From Atherinomorus stipes (Eukaryota; Chordata; Actinopteri; Atheriniformes; Atherinidae), in NCBI GenBank assembly GCA_023101725.1, contig JALJCO010001138.1, positions 360,409 through 424,408 on the forward strand: a DNA stretch of 64,000 bases. Reading direction: 5' to 3'. Position 1 is the first letter of the stretch; each line of letters opens with the position of its first letter. The position numbers and the translations under genes were made by a program. The notes under the pieces were generated by a model, which was not told the origin of the DNA, did not search any database, and saw only the letters and a list, made by a program, of their open reading frames with translations. This document shows positions 1 to 11,000 of the stretch, in pieces.

Positions 1-349
1 AGTATTATCAAAGCATTGCAGTTGACAGATTAACAATGATGTGTGGGTTCTTGTATTGCAGGAAATGTGCTTTTTTTTTCTTTTTCTTTTCTTTTTTCTT
101 TTTAAATAAAACACACATTTAATGAAAAACCAAAATTCATTTAGGGTCCCACACACCCATGTTAAAGTCGGGTAGGTGGTCTTGCATCTTTTAGGTGAGG
201 CTTTTCTTCATGAGTATTTTGGTGTGTAGAGGCCTAATATCTCCATTTATTGCTGAGTGCATACTTTCCACAGTATTTTCATTTGGTATGCTATATTACA
301 CCCATTGCATTGTTTTATTATCAAATACAAAATCTTAGATACTATCTTG

Positions 350-1747
350 TAGGCCTGCACGATTTTGACAAAAAACCTAATTGCGATTTTCCTGGCAAAT
401 ATTGTGATTGCGTTCGATTTGCGATTTTTACATTTGATACTTTTATATGCGTAAAACTAAAATTATGAATGAAGGAAGTCGCTACTTTTACAACAATAAT
501 CCACCTTAAAAACTATTTATGTAGCCAGCATCCTCTTCTGGCTTCTGTCTGATGTTGAACCTGAGAAATTTCTAATAAAAACTGCACAGTGAGTGAGGTT
601 GTTCAATGTTTTGTGATTGCTCCAAAAGTGATTAATTATAGTTACTTTTTGGAGAAGGAATTAGCAACAGCGTTTATAACGGAGTTTCAGCTTTTTAAAT
701 ATAAATAATTACTTATTCCGTTATTCCCATTGGCTGAACTTTAAATTAATCTCTGTGTTGAATTATTCCTGATAAAAGTGAATATCAGATCTCACTAATG
801 AATGAAATGGAAACTTACCAGAATAAATTACTAACAGAAAATCTTGGGACAGTCAGACTGATCGCTGTCTGAGAGAAGCTTCAGGTCTACGTGGATTTAA
901 CAGCTTCCAGCCAACATGTAGAAACGCGTAGTTTTGATAAACATTTCACTTTGTTCATGTCTTTTATCTCTGAGAGAAAACTCACGTTTGTGATTCCAGT
1001 TTATAATTCTTCCCGTTCTCCCTGGATTAACTGTTGCTGAGTCTCGTGTGTGTGTGTGTGTGGTTGTGTATGTGTGTTCAGCTGCGTGATGCGCACGTCA
1101 TGTCATGTTTGCTGACAGTTCATCAGTCACCATCATCACTTGTTTGTCGCTGTTTTATAAACTGGATTTATACTCGTGCGACTTCTGTGTCAGGTTGGTG
1201 ACACCGCCACTGCCGCTGCCCTGCAGGTCCACCGAAGCTCCACACGAACATCTTCCAACCTGCAGTGCAGCCGGTCTGAACAGTAATCACATGAAGACCC
1301 CAACTCTGGAGTGCATGACGAGTGTCCAGGTGTAACCGGATCACTCCACCTCCTCTAGTGCTGTTTCTTTTAACGTCATTATTCCATCACTGTTACCAGC
1401 TGCTCCTCTCCCGTTACCGATGAAGTTCCTTCAGCCATTTTTTATGTTGTTAAAGAGTCACCATGAAAACATTTCGCTCATAGCGCAACACGAGGTACAC
1501 GTGCAGTGTGTTGTTAACTGCTGACTGCAGCCGGTGCAACGCATACAAGCTCGTTTTCCATCACCATTTCTGATTGGCCAGCAAGCCAGAAACTCAGGGC
1601 TCGACCATTTTGATTGACGAATAGGTTTGTCACTCAAATGTCAGAGACAAAAAAAAAAAAAAAAAAACCCTCAGGCTCATGAGGATAGGTTATCGCAGTA
1701 GTTTAACCTTAACTGCATCGATATTGAGGTTTAATTGTGCAGCCCTA
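350..1747. mobile_element. Non-autonomous hAT transposon, 1.4 kb, with 8-bp target duplications
   Basis: The left end reads TAGGCCTGCACGATT and the right end, reverse-complemented, TAGGGCTGCACAATT. It is flanked on both sides by the 8-bp direct repeat CTATCTTG (342-349 and 1748-1755), the hAT signature. No transposase frame remains. The interior holds a (TG)n stretch near 1045-1080 and an A tract at about 1650-1667. It sits in vapb intron 2. Confidence 0.85.
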
Positions 1748-1755
1748 CTATCTTG

Positions 1756-2038
1756 GATGCATTTTACATGGCTTGTTCCAAAATTTTACAAAAATATGGT
1801 TACTTTTGCTGCTGGTAGAGATTCATTGTTAATACTGCTGCCTTCAATGCAGTCTGTACGCCATGTAAATTGATTTATTTGATCTTGGTACTCACAAAAG
1901 GTGGCATGCTGACTGAGCATAGCCTTGCTTGCCTGAACACCTTGAAAAAAGTCTGATTGAATAAAAACACCCTTTATGTCGGGTGGGCTCGACAACAAAA
2001 ATTCTGATAACAGATTAATAAGGCGATTTAATGTAAGA

Positions 2039-2099
<61 letters not shown>

Positions 2100-5000
2100 G
2101 TATATAATGTTTAAAATTAATTTATTTTATTTAAAATTGTCATTGTGCATTTTCTTTCTATGGAGCATGCATTAATATAGCTACCAGTTGTACTATATTA
2201 CTACTGATTAATTTATTTTTATATTTAGGTCATAAGTGCTTTAAACAACATAATGAGTGAAGTTACTGGCAAAAGATTATTTCTACAGCCCTCTGATACT
2301 CTTTAACATTAAATCTGATTTTCTCTACTGCACTATTGTCTTTGCTATGAATTCAAATGTCACACGAACCAAAACAAAAACCAGAGAAGCCTTTCTCAGA
2401 TGTCAAACATGTCATCTTTGACTGTTGCATTTTCAATATATAATGGTCATAAATAGTCTGCTTATGTTCCAACAACACACAAAGGGAGTTACTGTCACAG
2501 CCGGTGTCGCATTGTTATTTTTTCTGACAAAGTAAAACTAAGAGTGACATCATGACCGTTGCTGAAGACAGACAGTAATGTTCCTTATTTTAACCTGAAT
2601 ACATCGGCGCATAATTGACAAAACTATGACTGATTATGATTATTTTGAAAAGAAACTGACCGATTTATTTGGCCAGCTGATAAATTGGTCAGTCTCTACT
2701 TTTAGGGTGTACATTACCTTTTTAATCACAGGAACTCCACAAAAACTGCTGTGGACTAACTGGTTTTATAGTAAATTTGCAGTACGCAGAGGTGGTGTTT
2801 GTTTTTATAATCCATCTAAAGCCTCTGTTTAAAATTATTGTATAGTGCCCATTGCTTGTTGCAGTCCAATTTGTCCTGTTATCTGGCCTGTATGTTGTTA
2901 AGAGAAAAGTTAAAGCTTCCAAGTCATCCAGTGGTATCAAAGAGAGAAAGAACTGTCTACCACAGAATACCTACAAACCCATCGTGTTTCATTTGCTGGC
3001 TTAGCAAAGGCTACACACAGTACTTTTGAATCTCAACTGTGCTGTAACCCTATATGGTGAGTTTAGCCATAACCACAGGAATGTTGCAGAGCTCAATTGG
3101 TGTTAGCAGCATTTAGTGGAAAAATATGTGACATGAATGTTTAAAAACTCCTCGTTTCCAAATTGGACTTGTTCTGGAAACATGTTAAAAAGTTGTACGA
3201 CATACTCTGTACAGCTCTACTTTGTCCTGAAGAGACTGATTCACCTGTGTTAACAGAGGCGCAAGGCCATTTTCATAAAAAATGTTTCGACAAAAGTCAC
3301 CCATGGTTCTGAGCTTGTGTAATGTTTTGGAGTATTCAGAGGCCATATTAAGCATTTTACCCAATAAATTAGATTCTGATAACAAAAGTCAACCTTTAAT
3401 TGAAAGTTAACCTATGTTGTCGATTGAAGTGCTGGTGATTTGTGGGTTATTTCTCTTTCTGAAATAGATCTGGTGGTGTGTTACAAGTATTTTCTTCCAT
3501 TTGAACGTAATTGAATAAGACAGAGCAGGGAAAGCACAATCAGTGTGTGAAGCTCTTACACCAAGAAGTCAGAATCTGAATGCTTTTAAAAGTCTGCTCT
3601 TGGTGAGTTTTCTTTCAGGCATCTTCACAGCTCCGCTTAAGTAAACTTTCTTCTTCACTCCCATGCCATACTTATTTTTTCAGTTGGTTTGCAGATCTGT
3701 GACCAGGCTTTTGTTTGAGTAACATTGAATCAGAATCATCCACATCTCTGTCAAGGTTCCGTGAAGCAGCATGACAAGGTTACTGTTGTAGACAAGGTTG
3801 TAGCTTTAGGATTCTAGCTTTCACAAATTTATCACATCCCTGAGCTTATTTGTTCATTGTCTTTTTGATGGACTGTATGTTGCTTTCCACTCGCACCTCT
3901 CTGTTGTGAACATATTCACATTTGTAGAATATAGATATAAAAAAAACCCACAATGAGTCTCATCTGCCTTTCCTGACGTGTTTTCTGCCTCCCTGTGCGC
4001 TGTAGACAACTTCACATCCCTTTGCTTCCTTGATCCCATTTCCAGCTGTGAGAGCGCATCCTCTGCAGAAAATCTTCTCCTGTGAAGTATATGTGTATGC
4101 AGATGCAGAAAAAGTCGAGACCAAACTTTCTGCACGTTCCCACATACATATTCAGTTTTTGTCGGTTAAAAGAGCTGTAGTGCCTTCTGTTATATCTTAT
4201 GTCTTGCTAGATTGCGGCTAAACATTCACCTAGTATCTGGTTCAGAATTTCTTGATTTGTGCAGTGCTCTGGTTGTGGCATAGGACAATGTTTTCTGTCT
4301 TCATGTACGAGAGGACTGAAATCGCACCCCTGTTTATTTGGCAGAGACATGCTCCCTAGTAGAAATGGAAAGACGGTTAACTTCTAAGTCCAAAAGACGC
4401 TGAAATCTCTGCAGACACCCACTTTGTATCACCACTGAAAGCAAAACCCTGAGCATTTTATAGCTCTTCAACTCTTTAGTTACACGAAGAACATGATTGC
4501 ATGCATATAACGATTTACATGCAAATAGATTCTCCTTTGTTTGAACAGTGGATTGTAAATATCTAACCATTTGTTTTTAAGAGCGATGTCAGCTTCTCTG
4601 CATGTTTGATCAGTAATCATGAGATAATGGGCACAGACCAAGCAGCAGCAAAGTCAGTTCCAGCCACTGTCCTGGACTGAAATTAAAGCTGCTCATGTCT
4701 TGTGCTTTATGTTTTCAGTAGATGCAACTTTAGTTAAATATAGCAGACTATGAAGTAGTTTTTTCATTGATAGTTTTAGTTATTGAGCTCAGTTAAAATG
4801 TTCGTACCATGATGCCATTGTCAAAGCCAACCAAATTAAAAAAAAAAAAAAATCTATTTGAAGTACTTTCAACTTGTTTTTGTCAACAAGAAACTCATCT
4901 CTACTGTATGATGCAGAGAAACCACTCTAGATGGTTCAGCTTTAAGTGTTATTGGGTTTAGTCATTGTAACTTAGTGGGAAGACATTTTGTAAAAATGAA

Positions 5001-7552
5001 TGGTACATTTTTACACGCTCACCTCATGTGGAGTATTACATTATGACATCATGATTTTGCCTTATGCTTTAGAAAGAGAGATTTGCACAATACTGTTCAT
5101 GGACCAAATGACGGATGTGTTTTCAGCAGACCAGGGCAAATCCCCCATAAATAATCTTCCACAATCCTTGTAATAATCACTTACTCCCAGGAGCCAAGGG
5201 TCGACCTCTCTAAGTACTTGAGTGTAAAGTAATTGAAGATTCTGTTGTGTGCACCTTTTCTCAGAGGACACAATTAATTAGTGACAGGAAATGAAAGTTT
5301 TCTTACTCCTCTCACCCCTCTAATGGCTACATTCATCATCAACAAGCAGGCTGGTGATCGCCATCCCGCTTGACTGTGTTTACTATATTTGGCCTTTGTG
5401 AGTTTTATAAATGATTGCCCAGTGTGAAGTTGGAATACCGAATCATGCCATTAGCAGAAGTCGCTCTTTCTAAAGGTGTTTTCAAAAGCTATATGAAAGA
5501 TGATTTGAATTACTTCTTCTCCTGATGATGAACATGTTTTTTCTATCACAAGCTTTGGCCCAGATCTTTTAACACTATTCAGTGTTGCTCAAAAAACTTG
5601 CATGCTTTCCTGCCTCCATTCTCTGGTGTTGTCCCTGTGGACCCAAGCTGGATGGCTGTACAAATTAGAAGTGACTGAAACAGGACATTCTCAATCTGTT
5701 CATGCCGTCTGTTTTTGATTTGCAATATTGAGCCACACTGATTGCTGAAATTGTGCACAACACTACTCTAGGGAGAATTGGCATGTGCCATATGAAAGTC
5801 AAGCTGATAGCCAGACCAGATTCAAATTTTAACTAATTTGTTTTCAGTGAAGCCAAAGTATCATGCAAGTACTGTAGATATTGTGACACCGTTGGAACTG
5901 ACTTCAAAATATGTCTTTTGATCACATACTGATTTGAAACTTGTGGTCAAGGGAAGAAAATCATTAGCCATCTAAAGCCATTTCTGTCTTCATGGCTTTT
6001 TCAGACTTCTTTGACAACATAAGAAAGTGATCACTATAAATCATTGTTACAGCTTTGAAATACCTTCTCAGTCACTGGAATGACATCAAATAACACCACT
6101 GACTCAGAGGGCTGATGTGGCGAAAGGCTGAAGTACAATTCCAACTTTACACCTGCTTTTTGTTAGAGCAGTATGTAATGTAAGGAAAGAAAAAGGCTTA
6201 GAAGCTGTTAAAAAGATTACCCTCAGGGGTATCTGTAGGTCCGTCATTGTATCGTCGTCATGGTAACAGGAACATGGAAATAAATCATCTCCACCACTTT
6301 TTCTGAACAGCGTGGGCAAGCCCAGAACCTCTAACACAGAAAGACAAAGCCTACAGTTATGAATGCATGGGCATTTCATACGCCTTTAATCAGAGGAGTG
6401 AACACGCAGGTTAGGAAATGGAAAACAGTGGTAAGTTGTTGACAAAGAAAATAAAAAACGAGGTCTAATCTTATTCCTCATGTGCAAATGTTTTTAATTG
6501 GGACGCCACTGTTGTTTCTGAGATTCACCAGCAAATCCTGCCTGTCTTATCCAGTTTTTGCAGATGATACTAACAAGATCCTTTGTTTTTCACATTCTTG
6601 TGAGGGTTAAACTTGGGGAAAAATGGGGAATAAAACGGAGACAACCCCAAACAAAACAATAATCCTGTGTGGGAAACGGGGATTTCGTATTTCAGACCTT
6701 CACTTCAAGCTTTTCTTGCCTAGTGTTTGAAATGTTTTATGTCATAATCCAGCAGCTAAACGTAGTTGTCTAAAATGTAAATCTGGAGTTATTCAAAAAG
6801 AAACAGTTTTTGTCAATGATTCTAATTCACTAAATGCACAGAACACACTGTAGCTGTGACAATTGGTGAAAGTGCATCATGCTGGAATAAGATCTTCAAT
6901 ATGGGTGTAATGATGTTAAAACACATGATTTGTGAGGAGAATAGGCTCTACACCTGGAAAAGTAACAGGCGTATGGGAGGGAAATGAAAAACCAGTGGTG
7001 ACCTGTCAAACAGACTTAAATGTTGTTGATTTTCATCTTTTTATGTGGAAATGTATAAAACTGTACCTGTCCAGAAAACCAATACACACATAGAAAACCG
7101 TTTTATGAGGTTTTGTTTTGGTACATTTAACTTATTTTGTGATGTTTTTGTGTATATGCAATTGTGATGAGTGATGCTCTGATAGGATTTTCTCCTCAAA
7201 CATTTTCACAAAAAGTAAGTAAGAAAAGTAGTGATTGAACATAAATACTCACATGGGAGTCCTAGGCACACACTGGACTGGCTTAAGAGATTTTCTCTGG
7301 GCTGACTTGGGAGTGTTTTCCCTGGTGGAGGTGGCTGGGGAGAGAGATCTGGGAATCTTTGTCTGGACCATTGCCCCCACAACCTGGTCCCACATAACTG
7401 TCAGAATTTGGATGGATTATTATTTTTTTCTTTTTTTTTTAGTCTGCAGCTGTAGTGTTCCTCTTTCTTTCTAATGAATTTTCTTTTCAGATTTATCATA
7501 TACAGTGGAGCCTTCTTTCTATCTTTCTGTCTCTCTCTGTCTCTCTCTGTAT
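1756..7552. other. vapb intron 2, remaining sequence
   Basis: AT-rich intronic sequence without supported exons. Open frames here are short and resemble no protein I recognise. I looked for the missing vapb exons (blocks such as VVTTNLKL and RRYCVRPNSG) and did not see them. Apart from the AT microsatellite near 2050 I see no clear element. Confidence 0.5.
2041..2096. repeat. (TG)n(TA)n microsatellite
   Basis: A short GT run continues into about 24 TA units. Likely length-variable between individuals. Confidence 0.9.
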
Positions 7553-7567
7553 CTGTACTCGCATATT

Positions 7568-7812
7568 CCATTCATTCATTTTCTGTACTAGCATATTCCA
7601 ATTCAGTTTCAGGGGAGAGGCAGGGTACATTCAGGACAAGTCATCAGTCCATCACATAGACAACTGAGATAAACAGCAACTCATGCTTGTAGGGAGGAAG
7701 CTGGAGTACCTGAAGTGAATTCAAGCGTGGACAGGGAGATCATGAGTTGGTTTGACCCAGCAGCCTTTCCTGCTGTGAGGCATCAGTGCTGACCACCACA
7801 TGCAGCCCTATG
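7568..7812 (+). repeat. Degraded copy of an abundant teleost interspersed repeat
   Basis: It begins TTCATTCATTTTCTGTAC and continues with GAGGCAGGGTAC, GGACAAGTCATCAGTC, GGAGGAAGCTGGAGTACC and GCATCAGTGCTGACCACCA. This order matches a very common fish repeat thought to derive from LINE 3' sequence. The family name is not certain. It ends about 95 bp before vapb exon 3. Confidence 0.6.
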
Positions 7813-7908
7813 CTGTTTATGAATTTTGAGTTTAAGAGGAAAAATAAATAGTTTTAGGGATGAATTTATTCCTTTTACTAAAGGTGATTTTTTTATTTTG
7901 TTTTTCAG

Positions 7909-8012
7909 TTATGCTGCAGCCTTTCGATTATGATCCCAATGAAAAAAGCAAGCACAAGTTCATGGTTCAGTCCATGATAGCACCTCCTGACATGACTGAC
8001 ATGGAGGGAGTG
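7909..8012 (+). CDS. vapb: vapb exon 3 (MSP domain, FFAT-binding strand)
   Basis: The acceptor is a T-rich tract ending TTTTTCAG and the donor is GTGAGT after GGA GTG. The 104-nt exon completes a split Val codon and then encodes 34 residues from [16 protein letters not shown] to DMEGV. This is the most conserved part of the MSP domain and is nearly identical to human VAPB. The ATG at 7911 is internal and not a start codon. Confidence 0.95.
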
Positions 8013-11000
8013 GTGAGTGTCTCTCATTTTGTATTATTTTTAGTTTGCATTTGGGGGGTGATTTTGTACTCATACTGGGAGAAACTATAAACCCTGTTCT
8101 ATAGCTGACATAGACAACATACCTTGAATATCAGTGCAAAGAAAGAAAAAGTGTAACTGCGTCTCCTGGCTTAGATGAAAATAGTTCGGTTATAACAGTT
8201 TGTGTGGTCTAACATTCCTTTTGTGGTCCTGGCCAACATGCACACAATAAATTGTAATTAATATGCCTGTAAGTATCTTGGAAATTTGGTATGACATTGT
8301 GAAGCACATATGGAGTTAACGCTAAGCCATCCTGAGAAACTGTTACAAAGGAGGCATTGTACTGAGGGCTGCAGGGAGTTTGTGTAAATTTATGACAGGA
8401 ACAGGTTACGAAGAAAGCAGATTTTTGAGGTGTGGTAAAATAAAAAAAGACCACAACAGAGGACTAAATCCTTTTTGGTGGCAAATTTATGTCCATTGCT
8501 TCACACTGCTGGCCCTTATGGAGTCAGGAAAGGATGGACAGAGTAAATGTCCCTCATAACAGTCAGAGGTTTATGAAAAGCTGAACAAAAACCCAAGTGA
8601 TATTTAAAACTACAGAAACAAAGGAAAATGCAGTACAAAAAAAGCATAATGCGTTGCAAAGCCTTTGAAACTTCTCACATTAAATGCTTATTTTCAAGAG
8701 AGTTGCATGGTATTTAGAATTTAAATTGATAATGTTCATGTCCACTAAAAAAGTCATGCCTTTATGGTGTCTTTCTGGTGCCATTTTTCCCTCCCGATAC
8801 AGATTCCAATACTTGTGCTTTGGGTATTGGCTGATACAGAGTACCGATGCTAATATATCATAAAAAATATATATATTATATTATACCTGCATGACTGATG
8901 TGATTATCATTGAGGTAAGGCCTGGCTCAGGTTAAACCCTTTGTAAAACATGCAGAAAGCCATTTACATTTAAATACAGTCTTGCAATTTTGCTCGTGGG
9001 AGAATCCAGTGTGAAATGCTGCCACATCACCAACATAAAGACGAGTTAGTTCCTTCTCTAACAGGTGTCAGGTGATCAACTCTTTCTCACCCCTCTAAAC
9101 TGCAGACTGCAGCACAGAGCAACGGTTTAAGAACAGTGAACAACTCTGTCAGAGCTAACAGAGCTAATCAGTAAATAGATTCCTATTTTGATAAGTTGTG
9201 TGGTATCAGATTGCTGAACTCCAGTACTCACAGATACCATTACCAGCATTTTTGGCAGTATCGGAGTGATTTCCAATACTGGTATCTGAATCAGAACAAC
9301 TGTAGTTTCTTTATCTGCTACAAAACATATCACAAGGGAAATCAGCCCCCCCCCCCCCCCCCCCCCCCCCACTATCACTGAGCATTTCTGTTTTCAGTTT
9401 GTGGAGTATCACCCTTGGATTCAGAGAAGTCAGACAACACAAATGTTCTCCATAGAAAATTTGGAGGAACCCAACTAATCCTGAGCTGTGTATGTGTCTA
9501 CAAAGTTTATAGGAGAAGCTTTGAAGGAACTAGCTGGTGTATTTTCTGGTTGCTAAAATTGCCAGCATGTTTCTGACTGTGACATCTTGAAACCAGATTT
9601 CATAAGTTTAAAGAGGCACTTGACTATGTTGAAATACATTGTGTTAAATTGTGGTTAAGGGTGTTTGACAGTAGTGTAATGAAAATAATAGAATGTTGGT
9701 ACACTCATCTTTTTTCTTACTTTGGTTTTCTGTCTCAAGTGGAAGGAGGCGAAGCCAGATGAGCTGATGGACTCAAAGCTCAGATGTGTTTTTGACATGC
9801 CAGTGGAGAATGAAAAAATGGTAAGCACATGCACTTTTCTTTGTTTTGCTTGCATGCTCAGTGTCTGTATAGATTGGGCATCAAAGAGATTTCTATCTGT
9901 TTTCAGTTGTATCTTTGTCATACATAATCTATAAAGCTGCTAGCTTTTCCACAACACTGCAGAGTAATCACTTTCTTCTTGTTGATATTTGTCAGTGTAC
10001 TGTTAGTTTGTTTGCAGCACATAGCATTATAGTTACCTCTCCTTCCAACTATTTTTCTCTTTTCCGTCTCAATCCTGCCTCTTCTTTTGGGTGTTTTTTT
10101 TCTTCAGCCTCTTCTCTATTTTGTCCCACTCTCCTCCTCTCCCTGCTGCTGCCACATTTAGGGATCAACAGTCCTTCAGAGAGTTGCATTGTTCAGTTTC
10201 ACATGTAGTTTATTATTCTTGTGATTTCATTTGGCTGTAGAGACATTATATCATCACCGATATGAGCTTAGTCTACCAGCTTCATGAACACCAGGAGGGA
10301 AAATGACCCCTGGTAGTTGTTTTCAATTCATTATGAACTATGGGATACATTCACATGGCTCCCAGTAGGCACTGTGCGCCACAGTTTGCTAGACAGAGAT
10401 AATGCTAATAGAAACCAGCTTGATCCACGTATGAAAGGTACTTTTGAGTGAACTTTCCACCAAGGCTCTATGTCTCTGTGTGTGAATATAGTTTGCGAGT
10501 CCCCAGATGTACGCAAAAAGTTATACCTGTGTAACAGGCAGCAAAGTCATCCTTCAGAACTCCTATGTAAATATTTTAACAATCAACTTACTGCATTAAA
10601 GTGTGTCCCTCTCTAACCCACTTACAGCATGACATGGAGTCCAACAAGATGATGTCGTCCAGCTTGCTGAAGTCAGAGTCCTCTGTGCTGCCTGCAAAGG
10701 CACTGAGCTCCACCCTGGATGACGGGGAGGTAAAAAAGATCATGGAAGAGTGTAAGAGGCTGCAGATGGAGGCTCAGAGGCTACGGGAAGAAAACAAACA
10801 AATCAGAGTAAGTAAAATGAGCAGAGTCAGGAAAGTGTTCTTCCGCTCACTTTGCTATATTTCTGTGGCAGGCTGTCAGATAATAACAGGTGTGCTGGGT
10901 TTCCTCAAGGAAATCTGTAAAAAATATGCACTAAAAACTCACTTTTAATGGGGATTAGGAAGTTAAATAGGATGTTCACAGGATCTGAGGTTCAGTTCCA

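Noticed and set aside
1..7908. Search for vapb exons 1-2
   Set aside because: No segment encoding the conserved N-terminal MSP blocks was seen; the exons are inferred to lie upstream of the window.
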